DNA of 64,000 bases, from assembly GCA_016081115.2 (NCBI GenBank), contig JABTTQ020003447.1, positions 26,933 to 90,932 of the forward strand. The letters run 5' to 3'. The DNA comes from Rehmannia glutinosa. Its lineage: Eukaryota > Streptophyta > Magnoliopsida > Lamiales > Orobanchaceae. The notes under the pieces were generated by a model, which was not told where the DNA came from, made no database searches, and worked only from the letters and a program-made list of their open reading frames with translations. Position numbers and translations under genes: made by a program. Each line of letters opens with the position of its first letter. The stretch's first letter is position 1. Below are positions 1 through 11,852 of the stretch, piece after piece.

Positions 1-3000
1 CCTGGTTGACGCTTTCCAATGCTCATGGCTTGGATTGCTCGTGAACCTACTCAACATATTTACAGGGTAGGCCAAGTCGGGCGTGTACAATTTGTGATGT
101 ACATCATCGATCGCTGCCTATTATACGTGAGTATTCCATCCGAGCCATCGGGTTTCGCTTTATTAACAACCGTGATTTATACTTAAATCAATGGGCGTCT
201 TTTGACGGTGAAATCAAAAGCATTGAATTTCTTGAGCACTTTCTCCACATAGTGGGATTGTGACAAGATAATTCCATTAGGAGTTCTGCTGATTTTTATC
301 CCAAGGATTACATCGCGAGTCCCCATATCCTTCATGTAAAAGTTCCTCTTTAACATTCTTTTAGTCTCCATGATAGTATCATGACTACGCCCATGATTAA
401 CAAATCGTCTACATATAGACAAACTATGACAAGTCTTCGATGTCCCTTGACATATACGCATTTATCACACTCGTTGATTTTAAATCCATTTGACAACATC
501 GTATTGTCAAACTTAAGATGCTATTGTTTCGGAGCTTGTTTCACCGCATACAAAGATCTTATTAACTTGCACACCTTCTTTTCTTGACGGGTGCAACAAA
601 CCCTTCAGGTTGTTCCATGTATATTTCAAAGATCTATCTCTCCATTCGAAATGCCATCTTGACGTCCATCGATGAATCTCTATATTGTGCAAAGCAAAGA
701 ATCGCAAGAAGCACCGAATAGACGCAATCCTCGTTCATCGAGAATAGGTGTCAAAGAAGTCATATCCTTCTTTTTGTTTAAAGCCTTTGGCTACAAGCCG
801 TCTTTATACTTATCAATAGTTCCATCTCGCTTTATACTTCTTCTTTAGGATCCATTTACATCCTAAAGTTTTATGACCAAAGGGGATATCAACCAACTCC
901 CAAGTATGGTTCGCGAGAATGGACTCGATTTCACTATTGATAGTTTCTTGCCGAGCGGAGCATCCGGATCGCTTAGAGCCTCTTTAATCGAGTTTGGCTC
1001 ACCATCTAACATAAATGTTATGTATCCGCCCAAAAGACTTAGCCGTCTTAGACCTTTTACTACGTCTCGGTTCTTCACTAATTGGTGTTGAACCACTTGC
1101 GATTCGTGAGTTCTTTTATTATTACTCACTTCTAATTTTTCTCTACAAGGTAGACATCCTCAAAGAATACATCATTCCTTGATTCGATTATGGTACCTTG
1201 GTCATTTCCGGATTTTCCGACTTATGTATCATAAACCTATATGCACTACTTTGGTATGCATATCCCACAAAGACACAATCAACTGTCTTTGGTCCAATTT
1301 TAACTTGTTTTGGTTCGGGTATTGCTACCTTAGCCAACACCCCACACTTTAAGGTATTTATAAGAGGCTTACGATTTTTCCACAATTCGTAAGGTGTCTT
1401 ATCTTTCCCTTTAAGTGGTATTTTATTCAATATGTGGTTGGTCGTTAAAAAAAACTTCCCCCACATATTCAGGGTAATCCGGAACTTATCAATATGGCAT
1501 TCATCATCTCTTTTAGAGTCCAGGTTTTGCGTCAAAGAACACAGTTAGAAGCGTAATGGTGAATATGGTGCTTTCGTTGTTTGATGAATTATGCCCGATT
1601 GGGTACATAGTTCTTCAAATGGTGCAACATATTCGCCACTTATCACTCCGAATTATTTTAATCCTATTTTGCAAGTTGATTTTCAACTTCATTTTTATAA
1701 TTCTTAAAAGCCTCTAATGCTTCATCTTTGATTCTTAACAAGTATAAGTAGCAAAATCTTGTGCAATCATCAATAAATGTGATGAAATATTTTTACCACC
1801 TTTAGTTTGCACGAATTTTAGATCACACACATCGTGTGTATCAACTCTAAAGGTGAAGTGCTCCTTTCAACCGAATGAAACGAGAATTTAGCCATTTTAG
1901 CTTCAACACAAACTTCACATTTTCTTTGTGAGTTTACTTGTAAATTAATCAATTCTAAATTTACCAATCTTTTTATAGCATTGATTTACATGTCCTAATC
2001 TAATATGCCATAAATTAGAGCACTCGATAATATAAACATGAGAAGAAGATTCATTCTTATTCATATTCTCGCCAAAACGGCGTGCGGTCATATTACATTC
2101 ATTTTGAATCCTTTTCTTTGTCAGATAACCCCTACAATGAACCGCCCAAATTTGCTAAGTACAAATTTTTCGACTCAAAAACTAGTCTAAACCCATGGTT
2201 GACGGTGAACCCGAAACAGATTTTTGCGGATGTCCGGGACATGCAAAGACATCCTTCGGCTTCAACTCCTTTCCCGAAGTCGCTTTGGCACCACTGTTCA
2301 ACGCCAAAGAACATCGTAAGAGGCGTGATTCCCTATATGGAGCTTCCAGGTCGATGGGATGTAAGAAGAGAATGCATCCTTATCGTAACAGATACATGGC
2401 AAGTGGCACCGTATCCACAAACCATTCTTTCGGGTTATCCACCAAATGGCTTCAAACACCACCGACATGTCAACTTCGTCGACCTCCCTTTCTTCAACCA
2501 CATTGGCATTGGATGCGGTTTGGTTTTCTTTTTCTTTGGGCCGACGATCTTTGCCATATGGTTCGGTTTGCCACAATTGTAGCAAGCTCCTGGAATTTTC
2601 CAACTGTCGGTTTCTTGCGCTTTATCGTTAGGCCTTTTCTTCGAGTTACTTGACGAGCCGTGCTCCATCAAGTTGGCTTTTGACTCCATAGGGATAAGCT
2701 TGGACTTAGAGTCAATCCTCCTATTGTCTTCCTCAATTCGAGTTTGACAATCAGATCCTCTAGTCCCATCTCCTTTCGCTTATGTTTGAGATAATTCTTG
2801 AAATCCCTCCAACTGGGGGCAATTTCTCAATCAAGGCGCCACTTGAATGCTTCAAAGAAAGCCATTCCTCGGCAGAGATTTCATGTAGGATCAACTGGAA
2901 CTTCCGAACTTGTTCCATCACGGTTTTAGAATCAACCATCACAAAATCCAAGAACTTACCGACAACAAATTTCTTTGTACAAGATCCTCGGTTTTGTACT

Positions 3001-3315
3001 TCTTCTCCAAAGATTCCCACAATTCTTTGGAGGATTTCACAAAGACAATACACATTGTAAAGTGCATCACTAAGTCCGTTTAGGACATAGTTACGCACAG
3101 AAATCACCCTGCCCCACACATCAAACGCAACGCGTTTTTCAAAGATTCGTTTCGCTTTCAAGAACAACGGGAGCGTCCTCGTCGATCTTGCTAGACTTAG
3201 GGTAGTCGGGTAAAAAAAGCATTTTTGTCGCCACTCTTCAAGTCGAAACCCATGAATTTTTCGGGTTTCTCGGCTTGAGCAGGAGGGATGATCGGGGTTC
3301 GCTTGTGCTTGCCAT
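1..3315 (-). pseudogene. copia gag-pol polyprotein, broken (element A)
   Basis: Decayed polyprotein read right to left. Gag starts with MASTSE at 3315; a zinc knuckle (CYNCGKPNHMAK) is near 2588-2552, with its last cysteine lost. The protease box near 2430-2395 has a one-base loss inside the Asp-Thr-Gly codons relative to element B. A fragment of integrase-like text (WGKFFLTTNHILNKIPLKGK) is at 1188-1535, and RT fragments (MEQLKGLLHP-like, MKDMGTRDVILGIKISRTPNG) lie at 700-183. Frame changes occur every 100-300 bases, many at short insertions or deletions next to CG, so no intact product is encoded. Confidence 0.85.
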
Positions 3316-3342
3316 CGTGAAGTTCGTTAATTGCTTTGCGAT

Positions 3343-4064
3343 TGTTGAATACAATGTTCTGAGAATCGGGATGCCTTCAAAATGGCAAATTACGAGAAAA
3401 GAAAGATTACAAGAAAAACAATAACTATTACAACTTCTTCAAAAGAACTTTCGGAAGCTTTAGTCGAGACGAATCTCTTTCCGCAAAGCAATTACGTCGG
3501 CTAGTGCTCACGGTTTGACGTATTCTTCCAAAGATGAAGCGCTTACGTCTTCTCGTGGTAGAAGCACCACTAACACGTAAGCACCTTCAACTAGAAATGT
3601 CTTTGATGATTGGTTCTTTGGACTTAGTGCGAATGTAGAAAATAGCTTTTGGAGGTGTATGAAAATGCTATGAATTTTTCGTGTAAAATCTGCAATGCAC
3701 AACAATGATTTTATAGACAACCAACACCTGCATTGAGATAAAAAGGTAGTGGGCATTAATCCAATTGTAACATCCCGGATGTTACACCCCACTACTCCAT
3801 AATGCAGGACAAGTAGTGGGCTCTTTTGGTGATCACACCGTAGGAGTTACTAACTCAACAATCACACGAATATGGACACCTACAATGTCCGATTCATCGG
3901 GCTTTTAACTTAACTTAATCAAATACTCGAATCGAATCGGGGCCGAGCCCATTTTCGAGTGGCAAAACTTTAGTGGACCTGGACCGGGCCCAATAGGGCC
4001 GCCCGGCCCAAGCCCAGGCCCAGGCCCAGGCCCGCACCGAGGCCGGGCTGGGCGGGCGCGCGCG
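3343..4064 (-). repeat. 5' LTR of element A, truncated in U3
   Basis: Matches the LTRs of element B from the sense 3' terminus (TGTTGAATAC on + at 3343) up to the GC-rich array, then ends abruptly where B continues into CACTTGTGATCATCC. It contains the internal site CGCAAAGCAATTACG (3482-3496) complementary to the sequence just downstream of the LTR (3325-3340). Confidence 0.85.
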
Positions 4065-4254
4065 TTTACTGAAAAGAGATATTACATCCGGGGTGGTAAT
4101 GCTCCTTTGTCCGAACCTGTATTCAGCATTCAGCTTTATTGACTGAACCATCTAAAATCTCATATTTTTCTTCTTTTATACGACATTTCATGTGTGATTG
4201 AATGTTGCTATTTAATCTTGCAAGCTCAAATTCAGGCAGAAAGACATACACATA

Positions 4255-4605
4255 CACATGTCTGTACTAAATTAAATTTCACAACAATTTCAGCAACTAT
4301 GAAAGGGACAGTGTAGAGTACATATAAATACATGTCTGTAATTGAATTTCATTTTTAACCTTATATTTTTACCAACAATTTCAGCAACTATGAAAGGGAC
4401 AGTGTAGAGTACATATAAATACATGTCTGTAATTAAGTTTCATTTTTAACCTTATATTTTTACCAACAATTGCAGCAACTATGAAATGGACAGTAGACAT
4501 ATATACATACATTACATGTCTGTAACTAGATTAAATTTCATTATTAAGCTTATTTTTATCAACAATTGCAACAATTATGAAAGGGACAGTAGACAGTATT
4601 GCAAG
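4255..4605. repeat. minisatellite, ~91-96 bp unit, about 3.7 copies
   Basis: Successive units begin with AACAATTTCAGCAACTATGA at about 4283 and 4373 and with AACAATTGCA at 4464 and 4560. Each contains GGGACAGT..., ACATGTCTGTA and a T-rich tail. The first two units are almost identical and the later ones have diverged. An open frame at 4486-4713 is created by this array and is not a gene. Confidence 0.9.
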
Positions 4606-5285
4606 ATTGAACTATATTTCACGTTCTATGATATATACTTGCTTTTGCAGTACTTTTACTTTTTCCTATTCTTGGTTTCCTTTGGATCAGGTTGTCATAA
4701 GAATTTCATCTAATAAAGTTGCTTAAACACTTCTCACATGTGACCCAATAACCTTCCAACTTTGTTGGCTACTACTGCACTTTTTACCTTTCTTCAAAGC
4801 ATGAAACATTAGCAATTAAATTATATTGTTATTGGCAAATTTGCAAAATTGGTGTTGTAATTAGCTAGGTGTGTCAAAATTGTTCTTGTTCGTTTTTTAA
4901 ATTTTAATTTAGTACCGTAAGTATTAAAACTGTTCGTTTTGGTCCTATTTCCGCCGGGACTTTTGACACATCGATATTTTAGCACTAAAATGTATACATA
5001 TATTTTTTTACTTTATGTTTTGAGTATGGGATGAGGGTGTGCAGGTGGTGGATAGCATAATCCGATGGCAATCCTAAAATAAATTTGGTCACGAGTTGTA
5101 TGTGTTAATTGGATTTTTGACAAGAACAATTATATTGCCTTCTTCCACACCTAATTATTTATTCCCACAACAATAGTCATACAAAATAAATTGAAAAGGT
5201 TACCTTCATTTCACAAAGTGCAAAACTGTGTGTGGGATTGCTTCAAAAAGTGCAAAAGCGTGTGTAGAAAAAGTGTAAGAAACTG
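4606..5285. other. intergenic, no gene seen
   Basis: AT-rich stretch with stops in every frame. No recognisable domain, splice structure or terminal inverted repeat was seen. Confidence 0.7.
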
Positions 5286-5289
5286 GATG

Positions 5290-5975
5290 ACTGAAAAACC
5301 TAGTATTGTTGGTAAGTTAAGTTAGAAGTTTAAATTCAGTTTTTTAACTCTACTAACTCCTTGGAAGTTTAGTGTAGTGGGTGGTTTTTTCCTTAAAACT
5401 TGCGGGAAGTTTTCTCCTACTTTCTTGCAGGAAGTTATTCAAGAAGATAGCTATTTAAGGATCGAAACCAAGTAAATTTCGTGGTACTGATTTTAGGAGA
5501 ATTGAGAGTTCATCTTCCAAACCTTTTTCATACCAGGAAAATTCTCATAGAAGCTTAGTGATACCCGTAATGTTGGCAACATTGTTGGCATCATTTTTAG
5601 AACTCAAGTTTTGAGTGTTTATGTGAGATAGATTCAGTGTAGTTTGAGTGTTTGGAGTGCACTAAATGTATTCTCACATTTTGTGAAGGAGTGTTGTTTC
5701 TTTCGGAGACGCAAGGGAGTTATTCTTCTAGTTTCCTTATTTACTTTGTATTTTTGTATATTGTAAACAACTTCATCCTTTGAATATTTTTGTTCTAATG
5801 AACACCGTACAAGTATTTTACACTTGTACAAAATTTTTAATCTCTTGTGTCTTGTATTTGATTCTGTCTTTATTTCATACTTTGTGAAATTATATTTTTA
5901 AGTAAAGTTTTTCATTGTGTTTTGCAAAGTGTTGGCATCACTTTTGATCGCACACATTAATCGCATATTTATTAG
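5290..5975 (+). repeat. possible solo LTR or LTR-like remnant
   Basis: Non-coding block with LTR-like layout: a TATTTAAGG TATA-like box near 5452, transcribed-looking text, and a GTTGGCATC motif repeated internally (about 5585 and 5932). No matching partner or target duplication was found, so this is a weak call. Confidence 0.3.
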
Positions 5976-6061
5976 AATTGGACCCTTCAATTTTTTCAAT
6001 AAAGATTATCATTAATTCATCGATTCAATCAAGTAAATTACAAATGACAAACGGTGGATTA

Positions 6062-6302
6062 TCAATCCACACCATGACGTCGACATGGAATCATTTGCTT
6101 AGCTAACGCATGAACAACACGATTCGCTAACCTCCTAACAAAAACACAAGATACCAAAGGCAAGCCCTTTAAGATACTAACACAATCACCTATAATAATA
6201 CTACTAAAATAGGAATTACTAGACAATAAACCACGAATCGCCTAAATAATACGAAGAGAATGCATTTTTGAGCCTCACAACAACATTAGAGAACTTGTCT
6301 TT
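6062..6302 (-). pseudogene. RNase H (RVT_3-type) C-terminal fragment of a non-LTR element
   Basis: Reading minus from about 6300, a decayed frame gives an AIRGLL segment, then IIIGDCVSILKGLPLVS, VFVRRLANRVVHALAK and a stop at about 6062. The spacing of Asp-Cys, the FVRR-x-AN core and H-ALAK is that of the RNase H-like domain at the end of plant LINE polyproteins. Stops and frame changes are present upstream. The fragment is interrupted by element B: its upstream part (REALTGLK) continues at 12945-12904. Confidence 0.7.
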
Positions 6303-7402
6303 GTTGAATACAATGTTCTGAGAATCGGGATGCCTTCAAAATGGCAAATTACAGAAAAAAGAAAGATTACAAGAAAAACAATAACTATTACAACTTCTTC
6401 AAAAGAACTTTCGGTTTAGTCGAGACGAATCTCTTTCCGCAAAGCAATTACGCCCCATTTAGTGCTCACGGTTTGACGTATTGCTTCCAAAGATGAACGC
6501 GACTTACGTCTTCGTGTAGTAGCACCACTAACACAAGACACCTTCAACTAGAAATGTCTTGATGGTAGTTCTTTGGACTTAGTGCGTAGAATGTAGAAAA
6601 TAGCTTTTGGAGGTGTATGAAAATGCTATGAATTTTTCGTGTAAAATCTGCAATGCACAACAATGATTTTATAGACAACCAACACTGCAGGAGATAAAAA
6701 GGTAGTGGGCATTAATCCAATTGTAACATCCGGATGTTACACCCCACTACTCCATAATGCATAAGTAGTGGGCTCTTTTTGATCACCACCGTAGGAGTTA
6801 CTAACTCCAACAAATACACGAATATGGACACCTACAATGTCCAGATTCATTGGGCTTTATCCAAATTAACAAATACTCGAATCAGGGCGAGCCCATTTTC
6901 GAGTGGCAAAACTTTAGTGGACTGGACTCGGGCCCCAATAGGGCCGGCCGCCCAAGCCCAAGCCCCTGTGCTCAGCCCATGCCCAAGCCCGGCCCCGTGC
7001 CCAGGCACATGCCCAAGCCCAAGCCCAAGCCCCAGCCCACACCGGGCGGCGCGCGCGTGTGGTTCACTTGTGATCATCCACTTGTGTTATAGTTTATACA
7101 ACAAATAACACCTTCTAGTAAATAAACTAGGATAAACTATGATTTGTATTCCATGTGGGATAAGACATAAGACTTTCATCTCCCTTTAAATAATCTTTAC
7201 ATAATGCCCAATTATGTGGCTACCTTCGTGTATTAATTTCTCACCACCAAATTCGGTTTGAGAAATAAAAATACTACGAACATCTACTCGTAACGTAGAT
7301 TAATAATATATAATTTAATTCCTCCGAATTAAATATTTAGCCACCGAAAAATTGGTCAAAGTCGGGTCGACACCCACTTTATCAAAACCAAAATTTCCAA
7401 CA
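6303..7402 (-). repeat. 3' LTR of element B
   Basis: About 1.1 kb. The AT-rich part (about 7073-7165) is identical over some 90 bases to 12574-12667 of the 5' LTR, while the GC-rich part differs by many short indels. It contains a (CCCAAG/CCCAGG)n-like array at about 6950-7040. Confidence 0.92.
6950..7045. repeat. GC-rich hexamer array in the LTR (CCCAAG/CCCAGG)
   Basis: Imperfect 6-bp repeats rich in CCCAAG, CCCATG and CCCAGG, ending in GCGCGCG. The equivalent arrays at about 3990-4064 and 12480-12560 have different copy numbers. Frames open through the array on both strands only because of its composition. Confidence 0.85.
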
Positions 7403-7416
7403 ATCCCCCACATGAG
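7403..7416 (-). other. polypurine tract of element B
   Basis: On the minus strand, CATGTGGGGGAT immediately precedes the 3' LTR start TGTTGGAAAT. This is the expected primer site for second-strand synthesis. Element C has the same tract. Confidence 0.85.
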
Positions 7417-7963
7417 TGGAAATTAATGTATGCATGAATGCGCAACACGCAAAACCATCCTCAAGAGACAATATTGCATTCGGAAAGGTAGCTTATGGCT
7501 TTGAACCTTCCGTAGTTAATACCATCGGGTACACTACATGGCGCTTAGTGGACGTAATGCCTTGAACTATTCCTCCATGGTGTATACCGAAGTCAACAAT
7601 ATTAACACAATAAGGTCTCAACACCTTATGTTCTCACGTTTTTGTGTCCGTTTCGCCATGGACACCACTTTGGATTCATAAGTGTTACTTTGAAGCGCCC
7701 GCACTTCTCACTTATATAGGTGATCTTCTATCCGAGTATCTCGCCATACTCAACCTCAACGAGGTGTAGGAATCATTAAAAGTCAAATGACTTAGCCTCA
7801 CCACAACTTTGGGTGTTTCAACACTTGGTTTTGCTTTTAGGGATGGGTTATAACATTGTTTCCAAGTGTTACAACATAACCTTCATAGTTTAGTTTTCCC
7901 ATTGAACCAAGTTCTTGGGATCTCCATCAATAACATGGTGGGTTACCACTATGATAGTTATTT

Positions 7964-10900
7964 TTACTTTGTGGACTTCAAGCCCATTCCCTCTAGCAAT
8001 TTACCCAATTGATCTCGATTGATCCTTTTGTCAAAGGATCGCAAATTGTCTTTTGACTTTACGTAGTCAATTGACATCACACCATTTGAGATCAATTGTC
8101 TAACGGTATTGTGTCTCCGATTTAATATGTCAGACTTACCGTTATACATATTGCTCGTGCCCTTCCTATAGCCGCTTGGCTATCACGGTGAATCATCACA
8201 GTAAGGCACAAACTTCCTCCAACATGGAATATCTTCCGTAGAAAATTTCAAGCCACTCGCTTCTTCACCAGCCTTTATCCAAAGCTATAAACTCGTATTC
8301 CATGGTGGACCGAGCTATACACGTTTGCTTCGTGGACTTCCACGATACCGCACCACCTCCAATGGTGAATATGTATCCACTAGTTGAATAAGAATCTTTC
8401 GAATCAAATCCAACTAGCATCACTATATCCTTCAAGTATAGTTTGGATATCTTGAGTAGTATAGCCCATAATCCAAGGTATACTTCAAGTATTTTAACAC
8501 CTGGTTGACGCTTTCCAATGCTCATGGCTTGGATTGCTCGTGAACCTACTCAACATATTTAGGGTAGGCAAGTGCGGACGTGTACAATTTGTGATGTACA
8601 TCGATCGCCTATTATACGTGAGTATTCCATCCGAGCCATCTGGTTCTCGCTTTTATTAACAACTTGATTTATACTTAAATCAATGGGCGTCTTTTGACGG
8701 TGAATCGTCAAAAGCATTGAATTTCTTGAGCACTTTCTCCACATAGTGGGATTGTGACAAGATAATTCCATTAGAGTTCTCGCTGATTTTTATCCCAAGG
8801 ATTACATCAAGAGTCCCCATATCCTTCATGTAAAAGTTCTCTTTAACATTCTTTTAGTCTCCATGATAGTATCATGACTACTCGCCCATGATTAACAAAT
8901 CGTCTACATATAGACAAACTATGACAAGTGCTTCGATGTCCCTTTGACATATACGCATTTATCACACTCGTTGATTTTAAATCCATTTGACAACATCGTA
9001 TTGTCAAACTTAAGATGCTATTGTTTCGGAGCTTGTTTGGTCCCGCATAAAGATCTTATTAACTTGCACACCTTCTTTTTTTTGGGTGCAACAAACCCTT
9101 CAGTTGTTCCATGTATATTTCAAGATCTATCTCTCCATTCGAAATGCCATCTTGACGTCCATCCGATGAATCTCTATATTGTGCAAAGCAAAGAATCGCA
9201 AAGAAGCACCGAATAGACGCAATCCTCGTTCTTTGGAGAATAGGTGTCAAAGAAGTCATATCCTTCTTTTTGTTTAAAGCCTTTGGCTACAAGCCGTGCT
9301 TTATACTTATCAATAGTTCCATCTCGCTTTATACTTCTTCTTTAGGATCCATTTACATCCTAAAGTTTTATGACCACAGAGGATATCAACCAACTCCCAA
9401 GTATGGTTCTCGAGAATGGACTCGATTTCACTATTGATAGTTTTTGCCGTGAGCCGAGCATCCGGATGCTAGAGCCTCTTTAATCGAGTTTGGCTCACCA
9501 TCTAACATAAATGTTATGTAATCGGCCCAAAAGACTTAGCCGTCTTAGACCTTTTACTACGCCCGGTTCTTCACTAATTGGTGTTGAACCACTCGCGCGA
9601 TTCGTGAGTTCTTTTATTATTACTCACTTCTAATTTTTCTCTACAAGGGTAGACATCCTCAAAGAATACATCATTCCTTGATTCGATTATGGTACCTTGG
9701 TCATTTCGGATTTTTTCGACTTATGTATCATAAACCTATATGCACTACTTTGGTATGCATATCCCACAAAGACACAATCAACTGTCTTTGGTCCAATTTT
9801 AACTTGTTTTGGTTCGTATTGCTACCTTAGCAAACACCCCCACACTTTAAGGTATTTATAAGAAGGCTTACGATTTTTCCACAATTCGTAAGGTGTCTTA
9901 TCTTTCCCTTTAAGTGGTATTTTATTCAATATGTGGTTGGTTGTTAAAAGCCTTCCCCCACATATTCAGGGTAATCCGGAACTTATCAATATGGCATTCA
10001 TCATCTCTTTTAGAGTCCGGTTTTTGCGTTCAAAGAACATCAGTTAGATCGCGGGTGAATATGGTGTCGTTGTTTGATGAATTATGCCCGATTGGGTACA
10101 TAGTTCTTCAAATGGTGCAACATATTCGCCACTCTATCACTCCGAATTATTTTAATCCTACTGCCAAGTTGATTTTCAACTTCATTTTTATAATTCTTAA
10201 AAGCCTCTAATGCTTCATCTTTGATTCTTAACAAGTATAAGTAGCAAAATCTTGTGCAATCATCAATAAATGTGATGAAATATTTTTTACCACCTTTAGT
10301 TTGCACGAATTTTTAGATCACACACATCAGTGTGTATCAACTCTAAAGGTGAAGTGCTCCTTTCAACCGAATGAAACAAGAATTTAGCCATTTTAGCTTC
10401 AACACAAACTTCACATTTTCTTTGTGAGTTTACTTCTGTAAATTAATCAATTCTAAATTTACCAATCTTTTTATAGCATTGATTTACATGTCCTAATCTA
10501 ATATGCCATAAATTAGAGCACTCAAGAATATAAAGAAGAAGATTCATTCTTATTCATATTCTCGCCAAAACGGCGTCACAAATATTACATTCATTTTGAA
10601 CAGTCCTTTGTCTAGATAACCCTACCAAATGAACTGCCCAAATTTGCTAAGTACAAATTTTTCGGACTCAAAACTAGTCTAAACCCATGGTTGACCAGTG
10701 AATGAACCCGAAACCGATTTTTGCGGATGTCCGGGACATGCAAAGACATCCTTCAGCCTTCAACTCCTTTCCCAAGTCGCCTTTGGCACCACCGTTCCAA
10801 CGCCAAAGAACATCGAAGAGGCGTGATTCCCTATATGGAGCTTCCTTCCCGGTCGATGGGATGTAAGAAGAGAATGCATCCTTATCGAATCGACATGGCA

Positions 10901-11825
10901 AGTGGCACCGGTATCCACAAACCATTCTTTCGGGTTATCCACCAAATGGCTTCAAACACCACCGCCGAGCATGTCAAACTCGTCGCCTCCTTTCTTCAAC
11001 CACATTGGCATTCGATCTGCGGTTTGGTTTTCTTTTTCTTTGGCCGACGGCGATCCTTTGCCATATGGTTCGGTTTGCCACAATTGTAGCAAGCTCCTGG
11101 AATTTTCCAAATCGGTTTCTTGCGCTTTATCGTTAGGCCTTTTCTTCGAGTTACTTGACGAGCCGTGCTCCATCAAGTGGCTTTTGACTCCGTAGGGATA
11201 AGCTTGGACTTAGAGTCAATCCTCCTATTGTCTTCCTCAATTCGAAGTTTGACAATCAGATCCTCTAGTCCCATCTCCTTTCGCTTATGTTTGAGATAAT
11301 TCTTGAAATCCCTCCAACTGGGGGCAATTTCTCAATCAAGGCGCCACTTGAATGCTTCCGCAAAGCCATTCCCGGCAGAGATTTCATGTAGGATCAAATG
11401 GAACTTCAACTTGTTCCATCATGGTTTTAGAATCAACCATCACAAAATCCAAGAACTTACCGACAACAAATTTCTTTGTACCAAGATCCTCGGTTTTGTA
11501 CTTCTTCTCCAAAGATTCCCACAATTCTTTGGAGGATTTCACAAAGACAATACACATCAGAAAGTGCATCACTAAGTCCGTTTAGGACATAGTTACGCAC
11601 AGAAATCACCCTGGCCCCCACACATCAAACGCAACGCGCTTTTCAAAGATTCGCTTCGTTTCGTTCTCTCAAGAACGGGAGCGTCCTCGTCGATACTTCG
11701 CTAGACTTAGGGTAGTCGGTAAACAAAGATTTTTTGCGCTTGCCTCTTGAAGTCGAAACCCATGAATTTTTCGGGTTTCTCTACTTGAGCGGGGAGGGAT
11801 GATCGGGTTCGCTTGTGCTTGCCAT
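7964..11825 (-). pseudogene. copia gag-pol polyprotein, frameshifted (element B)
   Basis: Gag begins at 11825 with MASTSEPD, 28 nt inside the LTR. A zinc knuckle (CYNCGKPNHMAK, last Cys changed) is near 11094-11056. The protease box WFVDTGATCHV is intact near 10925-10893. Integrase core text (YFITFIDDCTRFCYLYLLR, then KNEVENQLGSRIKIIRSDR) is at 10306-10110. RT segments follow between about 9260 and 8560. RNase H text (GFDSKDSYSTSGYIFT and IARSTMEYEFIAL) is at 8430-8270. Each domain is recognisable, but they sit in different frames. Confidence 0.88.
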
Positions 11826-11834
11826 CGTGAAGTT

Positions 11835-11850
11835 CGTTAATTGCTTTGCG
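11835..11850 (-). other. candidate self-complementary primer-binding site (element B)
   Basis: Two bases after the sense end of the 5' LTR the minus strand reads CGCAAAGCAATTAACG. It has no TGG start and does not resemble the initiator-Met tRNA site common in copia elements. The LTR itself contains, on the sense strand, CGTAATTGCTTTGCG (11999-11985), its reverse complement with one bulged base. The same pair is in element A (3325-3340 and 3482-3496). Pairing within the RNA would leave a loop of about 134 nt. Confidence 0.7.
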
Positions 11851-11852
11851 AT

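Larger units (their letters stand above)
1..4064 (-). mobile_element. Ty1/copia retrotransposon A, partial
   Basis: Minus-strand copia element nearly collinear with element B. It enters the window within reverse transcriptase/RNase H (its base 1 matches position 8500) and runs through integrase, protease and gag to a start codon at 3315-3313. The 5' LTR follows at 3343 but breaks off near 4064, inside the GC-rich array, so about 350 bp of U3 is missing. Its 3' LTR lies outside the window. No flanking duplication can be tested. Family assignment rests on the order gag-protease-integrase-RT-RNase H and the shared LTR. Confidence 0.9.

Noticed and set aside
2082..2653. Long plus-strand frames of 152-166 codons
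   Set aside because: They are antisense to the copia gag/protease region, whose zinc knuckle and protease text read on the minus strand.
4486..4713. 75-codon plus-strand frame
   Set aside because: Lies in the minisatellite and its flank; composition is that of the repeat and no domain is present.
6779..7108. Pro/Ser-rich and Gly/His-rich frames on both strands
   Set aside because: Produced by the GC-rich hexamer array inside the LTR of element B.
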